DNA from: Deltaproteobacteria bacterium
Lineage (GTDB): Bacteria > Desulfobacterota > Desulfarculia > Adiutricales > Adiutricaceae
Length of the DNA stretch: 39,604 nt
NCBI GenBank assembly: GCA_031279515.1
Contig: JAITII010000041.1
Coordinates: forward strand, 1 to 39,604
Reading direction: 5' to 3'
Under the pieces are notes generated by a model. The model was given only the letters and a program-made list of their open reading frames with translations, had not been told where the DNA came from and ran no database searches. Made by a program: the position numbers and the translations under genes. This document shows positions 1 to 6,609 of this stretch, piece after piece (positions within the stretch are counted from its first letter, which is position 1; each line of letters begins with the position of its first letter).

Positions 1-74
1 ACTATGAACATTATTAAGGCTATTACTAGTATGATAGCCACCAAGACGAGTATCAAAATAATTAAAGGGGTCAT
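1..74 (-). CDS. N-terminal fragment of a small membrane protein (runs off left edge)
   Basis: An ATG at 72-74 on the minus strand is preceded by a good Shine-Dalgarno sequence (GGAGG, 7 bases upstream). The frame stays open to the window edge. The 24 visible codons begin MTPLIILILVLVAIIL and continue hydrophobic, so this is a single membrane segment or uncleaved signal anchor right at the N-terminus. Too little is visible to name a family; a LemA-like or other small membrane-anchored protein is possible. The start is well supported by the ribosome binding site, the identity is not. Confidence 0.55.
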   Translation of the reverse strand, partial: MTPLIILILVLVAIILVIALIMFI

Positions 75-428
75 AGGTAGGCCTCCATAAATTTACGTAA
101 AAAAAGAGATAGCTAACTATAAATATACTTGGGAAGGCGTCTTTTGTCAAGCTAAAGTGCCTAGCTTGTGGGATGTCTTCTTAGATTGGCCAAGGGGATC
201 TGGACTTACGCCTAAGCTCATTAGCAAGGGAAAGATGTTAAAAGTTTGTAAGGTGGGATTAAAAAAAGGTAAAGAGGGATTTTTATGATAATTAGCCGAA
301 AGCCAAAGCTTTGGGCGCCTTGGAGCCCACCCTTTAAAGATCTAAAGGGATTAAAACTGAATGTTTAGCTGCTATAGAAGGAAAATAAATCCACTAAAAT
401 TGTATCTTTAGCTGTTTTTGAGTGTCCG

Positions 429-460
429 CGGCCTTGGACCTAGGGGGTAGCCGTTTTTTT
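429..460 (+). terminator. terminator-like hairpin with T7 tract
   Basis: CGGC at 429-432 pairs with GCCG at 450-453, with partial inner pairing (CCT/AGG), and is followed directly by seven Ts (454-460). The stem is short, so this is a weak candidate. No plus-strand gene lies upstream in the window. Confidence 0.3.
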
Positions 461-777
461 GGAGAATCTATGGAGTGTAAGAGAAAAGGATGAAGTTATT
501 AGCTGTAGAGACTTATTTTTAATAAATTAGCAATTTAAATATATAATTTTATACTTTAATATTATTTATTAAAAAATTATGGTTATGAAGTAAAAACCTT
601 GAAATGAATTTATATCTGGGTCCTATTTAAGCAAAAGATAGGACCTAAGATACATAAATTTAATCTATAGCTTGGACTGTCGAGACCCAAAGGTAAGCTC
701 TAAAGGCAAAAAATCTAATTTTGGCTCTAAACCCAAGCCCTTTAGAAGAAAAGAGCTAAATTCTTTTGAAATTTGAC

Positions 778-834
778 GGGTCTTTTGACCCTGGCTAGCT
801 CCAAAATCCAGGGGGGTTTGGAGATGACTTTTTT
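778..834 (+). terminator. double hairpin with downstream T6 tract
   Basis: GGGTC (778-782) pairs with GACCC (787-791) across a TTTT loop. CTCCAAA (799-805) pairs perfectly with TTTGGAG (817-823), followed after five bases by six Ts (829-834). In the plus direction this resembles an intrinsic terminator preceded by a second stem. The nearest gene (904-1830) is on the opposite strand and ends just downstream, so the hairpins could also serve as its 3' processing structure. Confidence 0.4.
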
Positions 835-903
835 ACGCCACCATGAATTATATCATTTTTTAATTAAAGAAATATTAGCAAAAGCTAATTATCTTATTAA
901 ATC

Positions 904-1830
904 TTAATTATATTGTAAGGAGCCGTTGTCTTTGATGGCTCGCAAAAATATGGGATGGTTATAGATAATATCTCTTGCGTCCTGTCTGCTACCGTTTATG
1001 GTTACTTCAAAACTAGGGCACACAATTTCTGAGGCAGCATCCAATTGGAGGTTGCAAATAAAGGAAAAAAGTTGTTTATTTTTTGAGATTTCTTCCCCTT
1101 CTGGTTGGATTATGGTAAAGCCCTGGTCCTTGCCGTTGGTAACCAAAGTCATGAATTCCCTGTCTACGATTGGATTTATAAAGTTGGTATTATCATTATA
1201 TACGAGAAGATTTTTGCCGTTATCTTTCCATATATCAATTGATGCAACAATAAGGTCGCCTAGTGTTAATGGCGGCGTATCCTTTAAATCCTGCCCCGTA
1301 AGTATTAGTGATTCTGCATAAATAAATCTAGATATTTCATAGGGTTTTATGGGTTTTTTGTTGAAATCAAAAGACAATTCGTCATTGGGGCCAACCACAG
1401 TGGGAATATGCCCTGAAATTACGTCATTGCCATGAGGCGAGGTATTATAGTCGTCCGATTGAATGATGCTAGTTAAATCCATTACCTTGCCGGACACTTT
1501 GCCGCTGGCTTTTAAAACTTGAAAAAAATTAATTTGCTCCTCAATTTCAACTTTTAGATTTGCAGTTCTATAGCGCTTGGACATAGAGGAGTCAATTTCA
1601 CCAGGAAATACAATTTTTCCGAAATTAGTTTCCACCTGCAAATCTTCCACTTTGTAGGATATAGCGACATCAATACAAAATTCATAATCTATATATTCAT
1701 GATGTTGCGTAAAGGTATTACTGTGCCAAATATATATTACTTCCTCTGTATCCATTGATTTGGTAATTTTAGAAGAAAAGAAAAGAGCCAGTGTAAGTGT
1801 AAAAAATAGCACTAAAGGGACATTTTTCAT
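904..1830 (-). CDS. hypothetical exported protein
   Basis: The product is about 308 residues with a clear N-terminal signal sequence (MKNVPLVLFFTLTLALFF, then a polar stretch), so it is probably exported to the periplasm or envelope. I chose the ATG at 1828-1830 because AGGA lies five bases upstream. An in-frame ATG four codons earlier (1842) lacks as good a site. The mature part is acidic and rich in beta-type residues, with no motif I recognise, no repeats and no second membrane segment. There are only a few cysteines. The gene stands alone between two long non-coding spacers and is AT-richer than the core genes, so it is probably lineage-specific. Function unknown. Confidence 0.7.
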   Translation of the reverse strand: MKNVPLVLFFTLTLALFFSSKITKSMDTEEVIYIWHSNTFTQHHEYIDYEFCIDVAISYKVEDLQVETNFGKIVFPGEIDSSMSKRYRTANLKVEIEEQINFFQVLKASGKVSGKVMDLTSIIQSDDYNTSPHGNDVISGHIPTVVGPNDELSFDFNKKPIKPYEISRFIYAESLILTGQDLKDTPPLTLGDLIVASIDIWKDNGKNLLVYNDNTNFINPIVDREFMTLVTNGKDQGFTIIQPEGEEISKNKQLFSFICNLQLDAASEIVCPSFEVTINGSRQDARDIIYNHPIFLRAIKDNGSLQYN

Positions 1831-2180
1831 AATATTCCTCATGCGCCCTGCCTATGCTGCTTTGGAGAGGCTTTGTTTTTATTTGTTATCAAATATGCTC
1901 TAGGCTTAGGGCCATTGGGGCCATTAAGTGGAGCTAAAAATCATAAACTATATAAGTTATCACTATTTCCGGCTTTTTTTGCCGAGATTAGCTAGTTTTC
2001 TTTGGGCGCCATAGTCCAACTAAGGTAGTAGCTAGATCCTAGAGGCCAAAGGTTAAAAGTCCACTTGCGGCTTTGGTTTAAAGTTGACAATAGGACAAAA
2101 GGCAAAGGGTGGCGTAAAATTTAAGCTAATTTGGCCAAATACCCTTTTAAAAATACTTGTACGCAAAATCATCTAATTTA

Positions 2181-2276
2181 GGCCTTAAGCTTTAGGGCTT
2201 TGGCTTTGAGCCTTAGGCTTTAGGCTTTAGCCTTTGGCTTTGAGCTTTGAGCCTTAGGCCTTAGGTCTTGAGCCTT
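2181..2276. repeat. degenerate 6-7 bp word repeat (GGCTTTAGG / GAGCCTTAGG)
   Basis: About 95 bases are built almost wholly from variants of the words GGCTTT, TTAGG and GAGCCTT repeated a dozen or more times. The period is irregular, near 6-8 bases. It is non-coding, with stops in most frames, and lies beyond the terminator of the glgC-ankyrin operon. It looks like slippage-generated simple sequence. Confidence 0.6.
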
Positions 2277-2315
2277 TATATATAAACATATTTTTTACAA
2301 AGGCTTAAATTTATC

Positions 2316-2369
2316 AAAAACTGTAGTAATGTTTAGCAAAGGGGCATAAATCAAAGGGCTACAGTTTTT
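2316..2369 (-). terminator. bidirectional terminator-like inverted repeat after the glgC operon
   Basis: AAAAACTGTAG (2316-2326) and CTACAGTTTTT (2359-2369) are perfect 11-base complements separated by 32 bases. The arms end in T/A runs, so either strand would yield a stem followed by Us. It lies 50 bases past the stop of the last minus-strand gene of the glgC unit. The long loop makes termination efficiency uncertain. Confidence 0.5.
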
Positions 2370-2418
2370 GTATTTTTCTAGTTAAATGCTTTTTTGGGCC
2401 CTTTTCCAAAAGCAGCGG

Positions 2419-3246
2419 TTACGGGATATTCAAGGTGGCACCAAGAGGGGCAACTTCTGTTAGGATATGGGGATTCATGTCCCTAAAGGTCTTGTAATCA
2501 ACATTATACCTTGCCGCTAAAGAGCGCATATTGTCGCTGGAGGAAAGGGTAACCCGGGATTTGACTATGGGCCTCCAAAAATGGGAAGTCCTATAGCCAT
2601 AAGCTTCAGGATCGGAGTACAGGATCTTTCCGGCTAACACTTGGCTTACTAGCTTATCCAAGTTCTCAGGGACATAAAGCTTATAATAGTTCATCTCTCC
2701 GGCGGAGCCGGAAAGGGCGGCATTTATGGCATCGTAGTCCAGGAGGGCCGCTAAGGCTAAAGTCCAGGACCCATAGCTGGAATGTAAGGACTTAAGTCCA
2801 ATGGCTACTTTCTGGGAAGAGCTTGTGGGATCTAGACGCTCGTCTATTTGGTTATTTATCGTAAGGCCCAAACCCCTACCCTGGGCATCAGTTAGCCGCC
2901 ACATGCCCTGGCGGCCTGAAGAGCGGTAGTCAGGGGTCAGGTTGGTAATGGCTAAAGGTAGGAAAATAAAGTCCCTGGGTACTTTCTCGCTTTGTAAGGC
3001 GGCTTCTATGATGGGAAGATACCTAGGAGAGCGCCTTAGGGTGAGAAACACCCTGGCGCGGGCTTCGGAAAGCAGTAAAAGCTCTTGATCTATGCCTTCG
3101 AAGACCTCTACTTGGTCTAGGGGCACGTTTTCTCCAGCAAATTGGAGTGCTGCAGGTTGTGCCATAACTCCAGGGCTGTATAGGGCCAGGGCAGCACAAA
3201 GGCATAAAAGGATGACTACTAGCTTTTTGGTCTTAAAGTAAATCAT
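2419..3246 (-). CDS. MltD-like lytic transglycosylase relative, catalytic Glu missing, with C-terminal LysM-like region
   Basis: The product has 275 residues with a signal peptide (about 1-30, ending ...GVMAQ). Residues about 80-190 align by eye to the soluble lytic transglycosylase (SLT/MltD) fold: the family pattern LPLxESxFNP...G..GLW appears as LPLAITNLTP...RQGMW, and DERxDP..S and W.LALAA are kept. The active-site Glu-Ser is Ile-Thr, and the AYNAG motif is LLDYD. These are the residues needed for peptidoglycan cleavage, so the protein is probably a non-catalytic peptidoglycan-binding or scaffold protein. The last 45 residues look like a degenerate LysM. It is third in the minus-strand unit, 21 bases after the ankyrin gene. 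A divergent active enzyme is less likely. Confidence 0.7.
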   Translation of the reverse strand: MIYFKTKKLVVILLCLCAALALYSPGVMAQPAALQFAGENVPLDQVEVFEGIDQELLLLSEARARVFLTLRRSPRYLPIIEAALQSEKVPRDFIFLPLAITNLTPDYRSSGRQGMWRLTDAQGRGLGLTINNQIDERLDPTSSSQKVAIGLKSLHSSYGSWTLALAALLDYDAINAALSGSAGEMNYYKLYVPENLDKLVSQVLAGKILYSDPEAYGYRTSHFWRPIVKSRVTLSSSDNMRSLAARYNVDYKTFRDMNPHILTEVAPLGATLNIP

Positions 3247-3267
3247 GAGGAGTAATTTTAATATTGT

Positions 3268-4674
3268 CTATGACTTAGTATCAGCTTGCGAAAGTGAGAG
3301 AAAATGTTCGACTATGACAAGGCTACTGGGATTTAGATTTTTGGCGGCCATGGCCTTTAAGTCATTACCCTCCTTGTCTTTGATATTTGGGTCTCCCCCA
3401 GCAAAGAGGAGGGTCCTTATTACCTTGGGCTCAGGGTTGAGCCAGGCAGCTAGTAAAAGGGCCGAGCGTCCATTATCATCCACAGCATCTACCTTAGCCC
3501 CCTGGACCACCAGGTAACGGGCTATCTCAGGGTGGGGATTTCCAGCAGCCGCCATGAGGGGCGAAAGGCCCGCGGAATTTAAGGCATTGATGTCCAGCCC
3601 AGTTGTCAATAGTTCTGCCAAGACCAGGGGATTGGAGGAGGTGAGGGCAGCGGCAAAAAGGATCCCAGTATCTGTCTCATCTTTGGCCAAGGGGTCGGCC
3701 TTGGCGTTTAAAAGCTGCTTTAGGACCTCTAGGGAGGGGTTTTGCACGGCATAGAAAAGAGCGGTCTCGCCTCGGGCATTTTTATGGTTGGGGTCAGCCC
3801 CTGCTTTGATGAGCTCTCTTAAGATGTCGGGATTGGGATTGGACAAGGCGGCAAAAAATAAAGGCGTGTTACCAAGTTCATTTTCAGAATTAACGTCCGC
3901 CCCGTCGTTTATAAGTTTTGCTAAGACCAAAAAGTTCTTGTTATAGCCGGCTGCTCCCATTAAAGGTGTATTGCCTTGGGCGTCTTTACTATTGATGTCG
4001 CAGCCTGCATTTAATAATGAGGCCACTATCTGGGGATTGAAGTTCATGGTGGCAGCCAGGGTCAAAGCTGTACCTCCCCCATTGTCCAGTTCATTTGGGT
4101 CCGCTCCCTGGTTTAAAAGGACCTCCACTACCAGGGGATGGGGATTAAAGGCAGCGGCAAACTTCAAGGCATCAAAACCAAAACGTTTTTCCTTGGCCTT
4201 GATATCGGCGCCATTGGCCACAAGGACAGAAATGGCCGCGGGATCGCTATTGGAGCTAGCAGCAGCCATGAGGGTCGTAAAGCCGTCTTCATCTGCGTAG
4301 CTAGCGTCGGAGCCGCCATCCACAATGGCTTTAACCAGAAGTGTGGACGGGGCCAAGCGGCAGTACTCCAGCCACTCTGGGCCTGTGGTGGGAGCGGGAT
4401 CGGGCAACGTGGGCACCTGGCCCTCTGGGTCCTCTGGTTCCATGGGCAGATCCACGATAATAGTGTCCTGTGGGAGCCCTAGGTCCTGGGGGTCGGGTAC
4501 CAGGAGATTTCCTGCGTCGTCCAAGGTGCCATCTTCTGAGCTTGTGGCACCCTCCTCTGGTACGCTATTGAAGGCAGGAAGCTTATCCTCTTGGCACAGA
4601 AGGTAAGCTGGCAGCATGAGGGACAGGGACAGAAAGGCAAGGGCCAATAAAAGGGTTCTAGGAAGAAAAGTCAT
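3268..4674 (-). CDS. exported ankyrin-repeat protein
   Basis: The product has 468 residues. A signal peptide occupies about 1-27. An acidic Pro-rich linker follows (about 30-100), then about ten ankyrin repeats of 33-36 residues to the C-terminus. Repeats carry the usual G.T.L..AA core and end in GADPN/GADIN; most also contain an NPxPxV-LxxLL helix. Ankyrin solenoids bind proteins, and the signal peptide places this one in the envelope. The start codon lies inside glgC (17-base overlap), so translation is probably coupled to it. The transglycosylase-like gene follows after 21 bases. The partner is unknown; envelope association with the next gene product is inference. Confidence 0.8.
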   Translation of the reverse strand: MTFLPRTLLLALAFLSLSLMLPAYLLCQEDKLPAFNSVPEEGATSSEDGTLDDAGNLLVPDPQDLGLPQDTIIVDLPMEPEDPEGQVPTLPDPAPTTGPEWLEYCRLAPSTLLVKAIVDGGSDASYADEDGFTTLMAAASSNSDPAAISVLVANGADIKAKEKRFGFDALKFAAAFNPHPLVVEVLLNQGADPNELDNGGGTALTLAATMNFNPQIVASLLNAGCDINSKDAQGNTPLMGAAGYNKNFLVLAKLINDGADVNSENELGNTPLFFAALSNPNPDILRELIKAGADPNHKNARGETALFYAVQNPSLEVLKQLLNAKADPLAKDETDTGILFAAALTSSNPLVLAELLTTGLDINALNSAGLSPLMAAAGNPHPEIARYLVVQGAKVDAVDDNGRSALLLAAWLNPEPKVIRTLLFAGGDPNIKDKEGNDLKAMAAKNLNPSSLVIVEHFLSLSQADTKS

Positions 4675-5932
4675 TCTTGGTCACTACCACAATGCCACGG
4701 GCCGTTAAGGAAAAGCGTTTGCGGTCCTCTTTGGGGTTATAGCCTATCTCTGTGCGGGCGGGGATCTTGGCACCCTCTGAGATAATAGCCTTTTTTATCT
4801 TGCTAAAACGGCCTATGTCCACGTTTTCCATGATAACGGATTCGTCTACCTGGGCGCCTCTGTGCACAGAGACATTATAGGAGAGTATGGAATTGCGCAC
4901 TATGCCCCCACCTATGACGCAGCCCGGAGAGACCAGCGAATCCAGGGCAGAGCCGTGGAGGGGGGCACCTTCGGTATCCTGAACGGAAAGGGTTTTAACC
5001 GGTGGGAACTGCCTGGGCGAAGTGCGCATGGGCCAACGCACCCCGTAGAGGTTAAAAAAGGGCGAAAGGCCGCAAAGGTCCATATTGGCGTTCCAATAGG
5101 CGTCCAGATTTCCCACGTCTCTCCAGTACCCGGAGTCGGGTGCCACTTCCATGGGGACCTCGGCCCTAGAACCCTCTGGGTCGGTGAAAAAGACCACGTC
5201 TTCTATGCGGTTTTCCCTTCTGTAGGGATAGGCAAGGACCTTATGGCTTACTAAGATATTGGGGAGGATGTCCTTACCAAAGTCCGGCCTGTCATCGGAC
5301 TTTAAGAGGTCAAAAAGCACATCAGCGGAAAAGAGGTAGATCCCCATAGAGGCTAAGCACATGTCGGGATTGCCGGGAATGGTTGCCGGGTTTTTGGGTT
5401 TTTCCTGAAAACCAATTACCCGAAAATCTTCGTCCACCTGTAGGACACCGTATTCCTTGGCTACGTTCTTGGCCGTCTCGATTACGGCTATGGTCACGTC
5501 CGCCTTGTTGGCCTCATGGTACTTCTTAAAGAGGGAATAATTCATCTTGTAGACGTGATCCGCTGAGAGGATCAAGAGATGAGAGGGTTTTTCCGCCTCT
5601 ATCATCTCTAGGTTCTGACGGATAGAGTCAGCAGTGCCCTGGTACCACTTGTCGCCTCTCATCATCTGGGGAGGTACGATACGCAGGAAGTGGCCCAAAG
5701 AGGGGGAGAAGAAGTTCCAGCCAGTCTCTAAATGTTGGATGAGGGTCTGGCTTTTGTACTGCGGCAAGACCAGGATCTTGTAAACCTCGGAATTAATGCA
5801 GTTGGAGAGGGTCAGATCCGCCAAGAGGTATTGGCCGCCAAAGGGGATAGATGGCTTGGAACGGGACTGGGTGAGCGGCATGAGGCGCTCGCCCTTGCCA
5901 CCAGCCATGATGAGGGCAATGACGTTTTTCAT
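4658..5932 (-). CDS. glgC: glucose-1-phosphate adenylyltransferase (ADP-glucose pyrophosphorylase)
   Basis: The enzyme makes ADP-glucose and PPi from ATP and glucose-1-phosphate, the committed step of bacterial glycogen synthesis. It has 424 residues, the usual family length. The nucleotide-binding signature AGGKGERLMPLT...RSKP lies at 10-27, YQGTADSI at 97-104, SADHVYKMNY at 123-132 and FQEKP at 175-179. The sugar-binding SGYWRDVG follows later. The C-terminal third has hexapeptide-like repeats of the left-handed beta-helix. It is first in a minus-strand unit with the ankyrin and transglycosylase-like genes. A promoter is proposed at 6003-6031. The branching enzyme gene lies 24 kb away; no glycogen synthase is in the window. 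Confidence 0.95.
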   Translation of the reverse strand: MKNVIALIMAGGKGERLMPLTQSRSKPSIPFGGQYLLADLTLSNCINSEVYKILVLPQYKSQTLIQHLETGWNFFSPSLGHFLRIVPPQMMRGDKWYQGTADSIRQNLEMIEAEKPSHLLILSADHVYKMNYSLFKKYHEANKADVTIAVIETAKNVAKEYGVLQVDEDFRVIGFQEKPKNPATIPGNPDMCLASMGIYLFSADVLFDLLKSDDRPDFGKDILPNILVSHKVLAYPYRRENRIEDVVFFTDPEGSRAEVPMEVAPDSGYWRDVGNLDAYWNANMDLCGLSPFFNLYGVRWPMRTSPRQFPPVKTLSVQDTEGAPLHGSALDSLVSPGCVIGGGIVRNSILSYNVSVHRGAQVDESVIMENVDIGRFSKIKKAIISEGAKIPARTEIGYNPKEDRKRFSLTARGIVVVTKNDFSS

Positions 5933-6002
5933 GTTTTCTCCACGATAGACCTAAATCCAGAAATTTAAAGTACCAATAGAGCCGGCAAAATAAGGGGCTT
6001 AA

Positions 6003-6031
6003 ATTATCTTACCACAGGTGAAAAGTTGCAA
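6003..6031 (-). promoter_or_regulatory. candidate sigma70-type promoter of glgC
   Basis: Reading the minus strand, TTGCAA (6031-6026) is followed by a 17-base spacer and GATAAT (6008-6003). The -10 matches the consensus at 5 of 6 and the -35 at 4 of 6. It lies about 70 bases upstream of the glgC ATG in the only gap between ybeY and glgC. Confidence 0.45.
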
Positions 6032-6138
6032 CAATAAAGGCCGGGGCTCTATTTTCTTTTTTTATGATAAATACGATGTTTCTTTTCTAGATTATAAAAA
6101 TAAGGGTTTTGGTTAATTTTTTAAAAGTTTTAGGGTTT

Positions 6139-6609
6139 TTATCCTAGGGAGTGGGGAATAAGATCCATGAGGCGCCAGGTCTCTTCATCTTGGGCCTTGG
6201 CATCGGCTGCACCCCTTTCATGGTCATAGCCCACAAGGTGGAGGATCCCATGGATGAGATAGAAATATAAAAGCTCTCCTACGTCGCCCCTGTGGATCTC
6301 TGTGGCCTCTCTAGTTACTGTTTCTAAGGATACGGCTATGTCACCTAAAAAGTTCCTAAATGGCGCTGGTAGGGGAGGGGACTTGGGCCCACCTACTTCT
6401 TCATTTGCGGGAAAGGCTAGGACATTGGTGCTTTTGTCCAGCCCGCGAAAACTGCGGTTAAGATCGCGCATTTCAAGATCATTGGTGAGTAAGACCGTAA
6501 TGGTGGCATTGTGGCGTCCCAAGGCCCTTAGGACCTTGGCGAGGCGCCTTTTTAACTTTAGATCGTTAATGAGTGACTCTTTTGGTATGTTCTTGATTAA
6601 GATGACCAT
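6139..6609 (-). CDS. ybeY: endoribonuclease YbeY (16S rRNA 3' maturation / ribosome quality control)
   Basis: The product has 156 residues, typical of the family. The zinc-binding signature is intact as HGILHLVGYDH near the C-terminus: three histidines hold the metal of this single-strand endoribonuclease. The N-terminal half has the family's MRDLNR.fRg.D..TNVLAFP stretch. The gene starts inside the 3' end of the upstream 7TM-HD gene (44-base overlap), suggesting translational coupling. The order phoH, 7TM-HD gene, ybeY is a widespread conserved arrangement that links RNA processing with second-messenger turnover. Confidence 0.93.
   Translation of the reverse strand: MVILIKNIPKESLINDLKLKRRLAKVLRALGRHNATITVLLTNDLEMRDLNRSFRGLDKSTNVLAFPANEEVGGPKSPPLPAPFRNFLGDIAVSLETVTREATEIHRGDVGELLYFYLIHGILHLVGYDHERGAADAKAQDEETWRLMDLIPHSLG

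Larger units (their letters stand above)
75..903. other. AT-rich spacer with terminator-like hairpins, no gene seen
   Basis: No reading frame with a credible start and ribosome binding site is visible here on either strand. The stretch contains short palindromes (for example CCAAAGCTTTGG at 303-314), a GGTGGG/CCCACC pair flanking a GGGC/GCCC hairpin around 255-332, and two plus-strand hairpins followed by T runs at 429-460 and 799-834, annotated separately. Plus-strand terminators without an upstream plus-strand gene raise the possibility of short untranslated transcripts. No tRNA-like cloverleaf was found. Confidence 0.4.
1831..2418. other. AT-rich spacer with short degenerate repeats and a bidirectional terminator
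   Basis: This 0.58 kb region carries no supportable gene. It includes a doubled GGGGCCATT-type word near 1909-1926, the CTTTAGG/CTTTGAG word cluster at 2181-2276, and the inverted repeat at 2316-2369 that can end the minus-strand glgC operon. The promoter of the minus-strand gene ending at 904 should lie at the left of this spacer, but no convincing -35/-10 pair stands out. Confidence 0.4.

Noticed and set aside
998-1321. Plus-strand frame of 107 codons inside the exported-protein gene
   Set aside because: It is a shadow of the minus-strand gene 904-1830, which has a signal peptide and ribosome binding site; the plus-strand product has no recognisable features.
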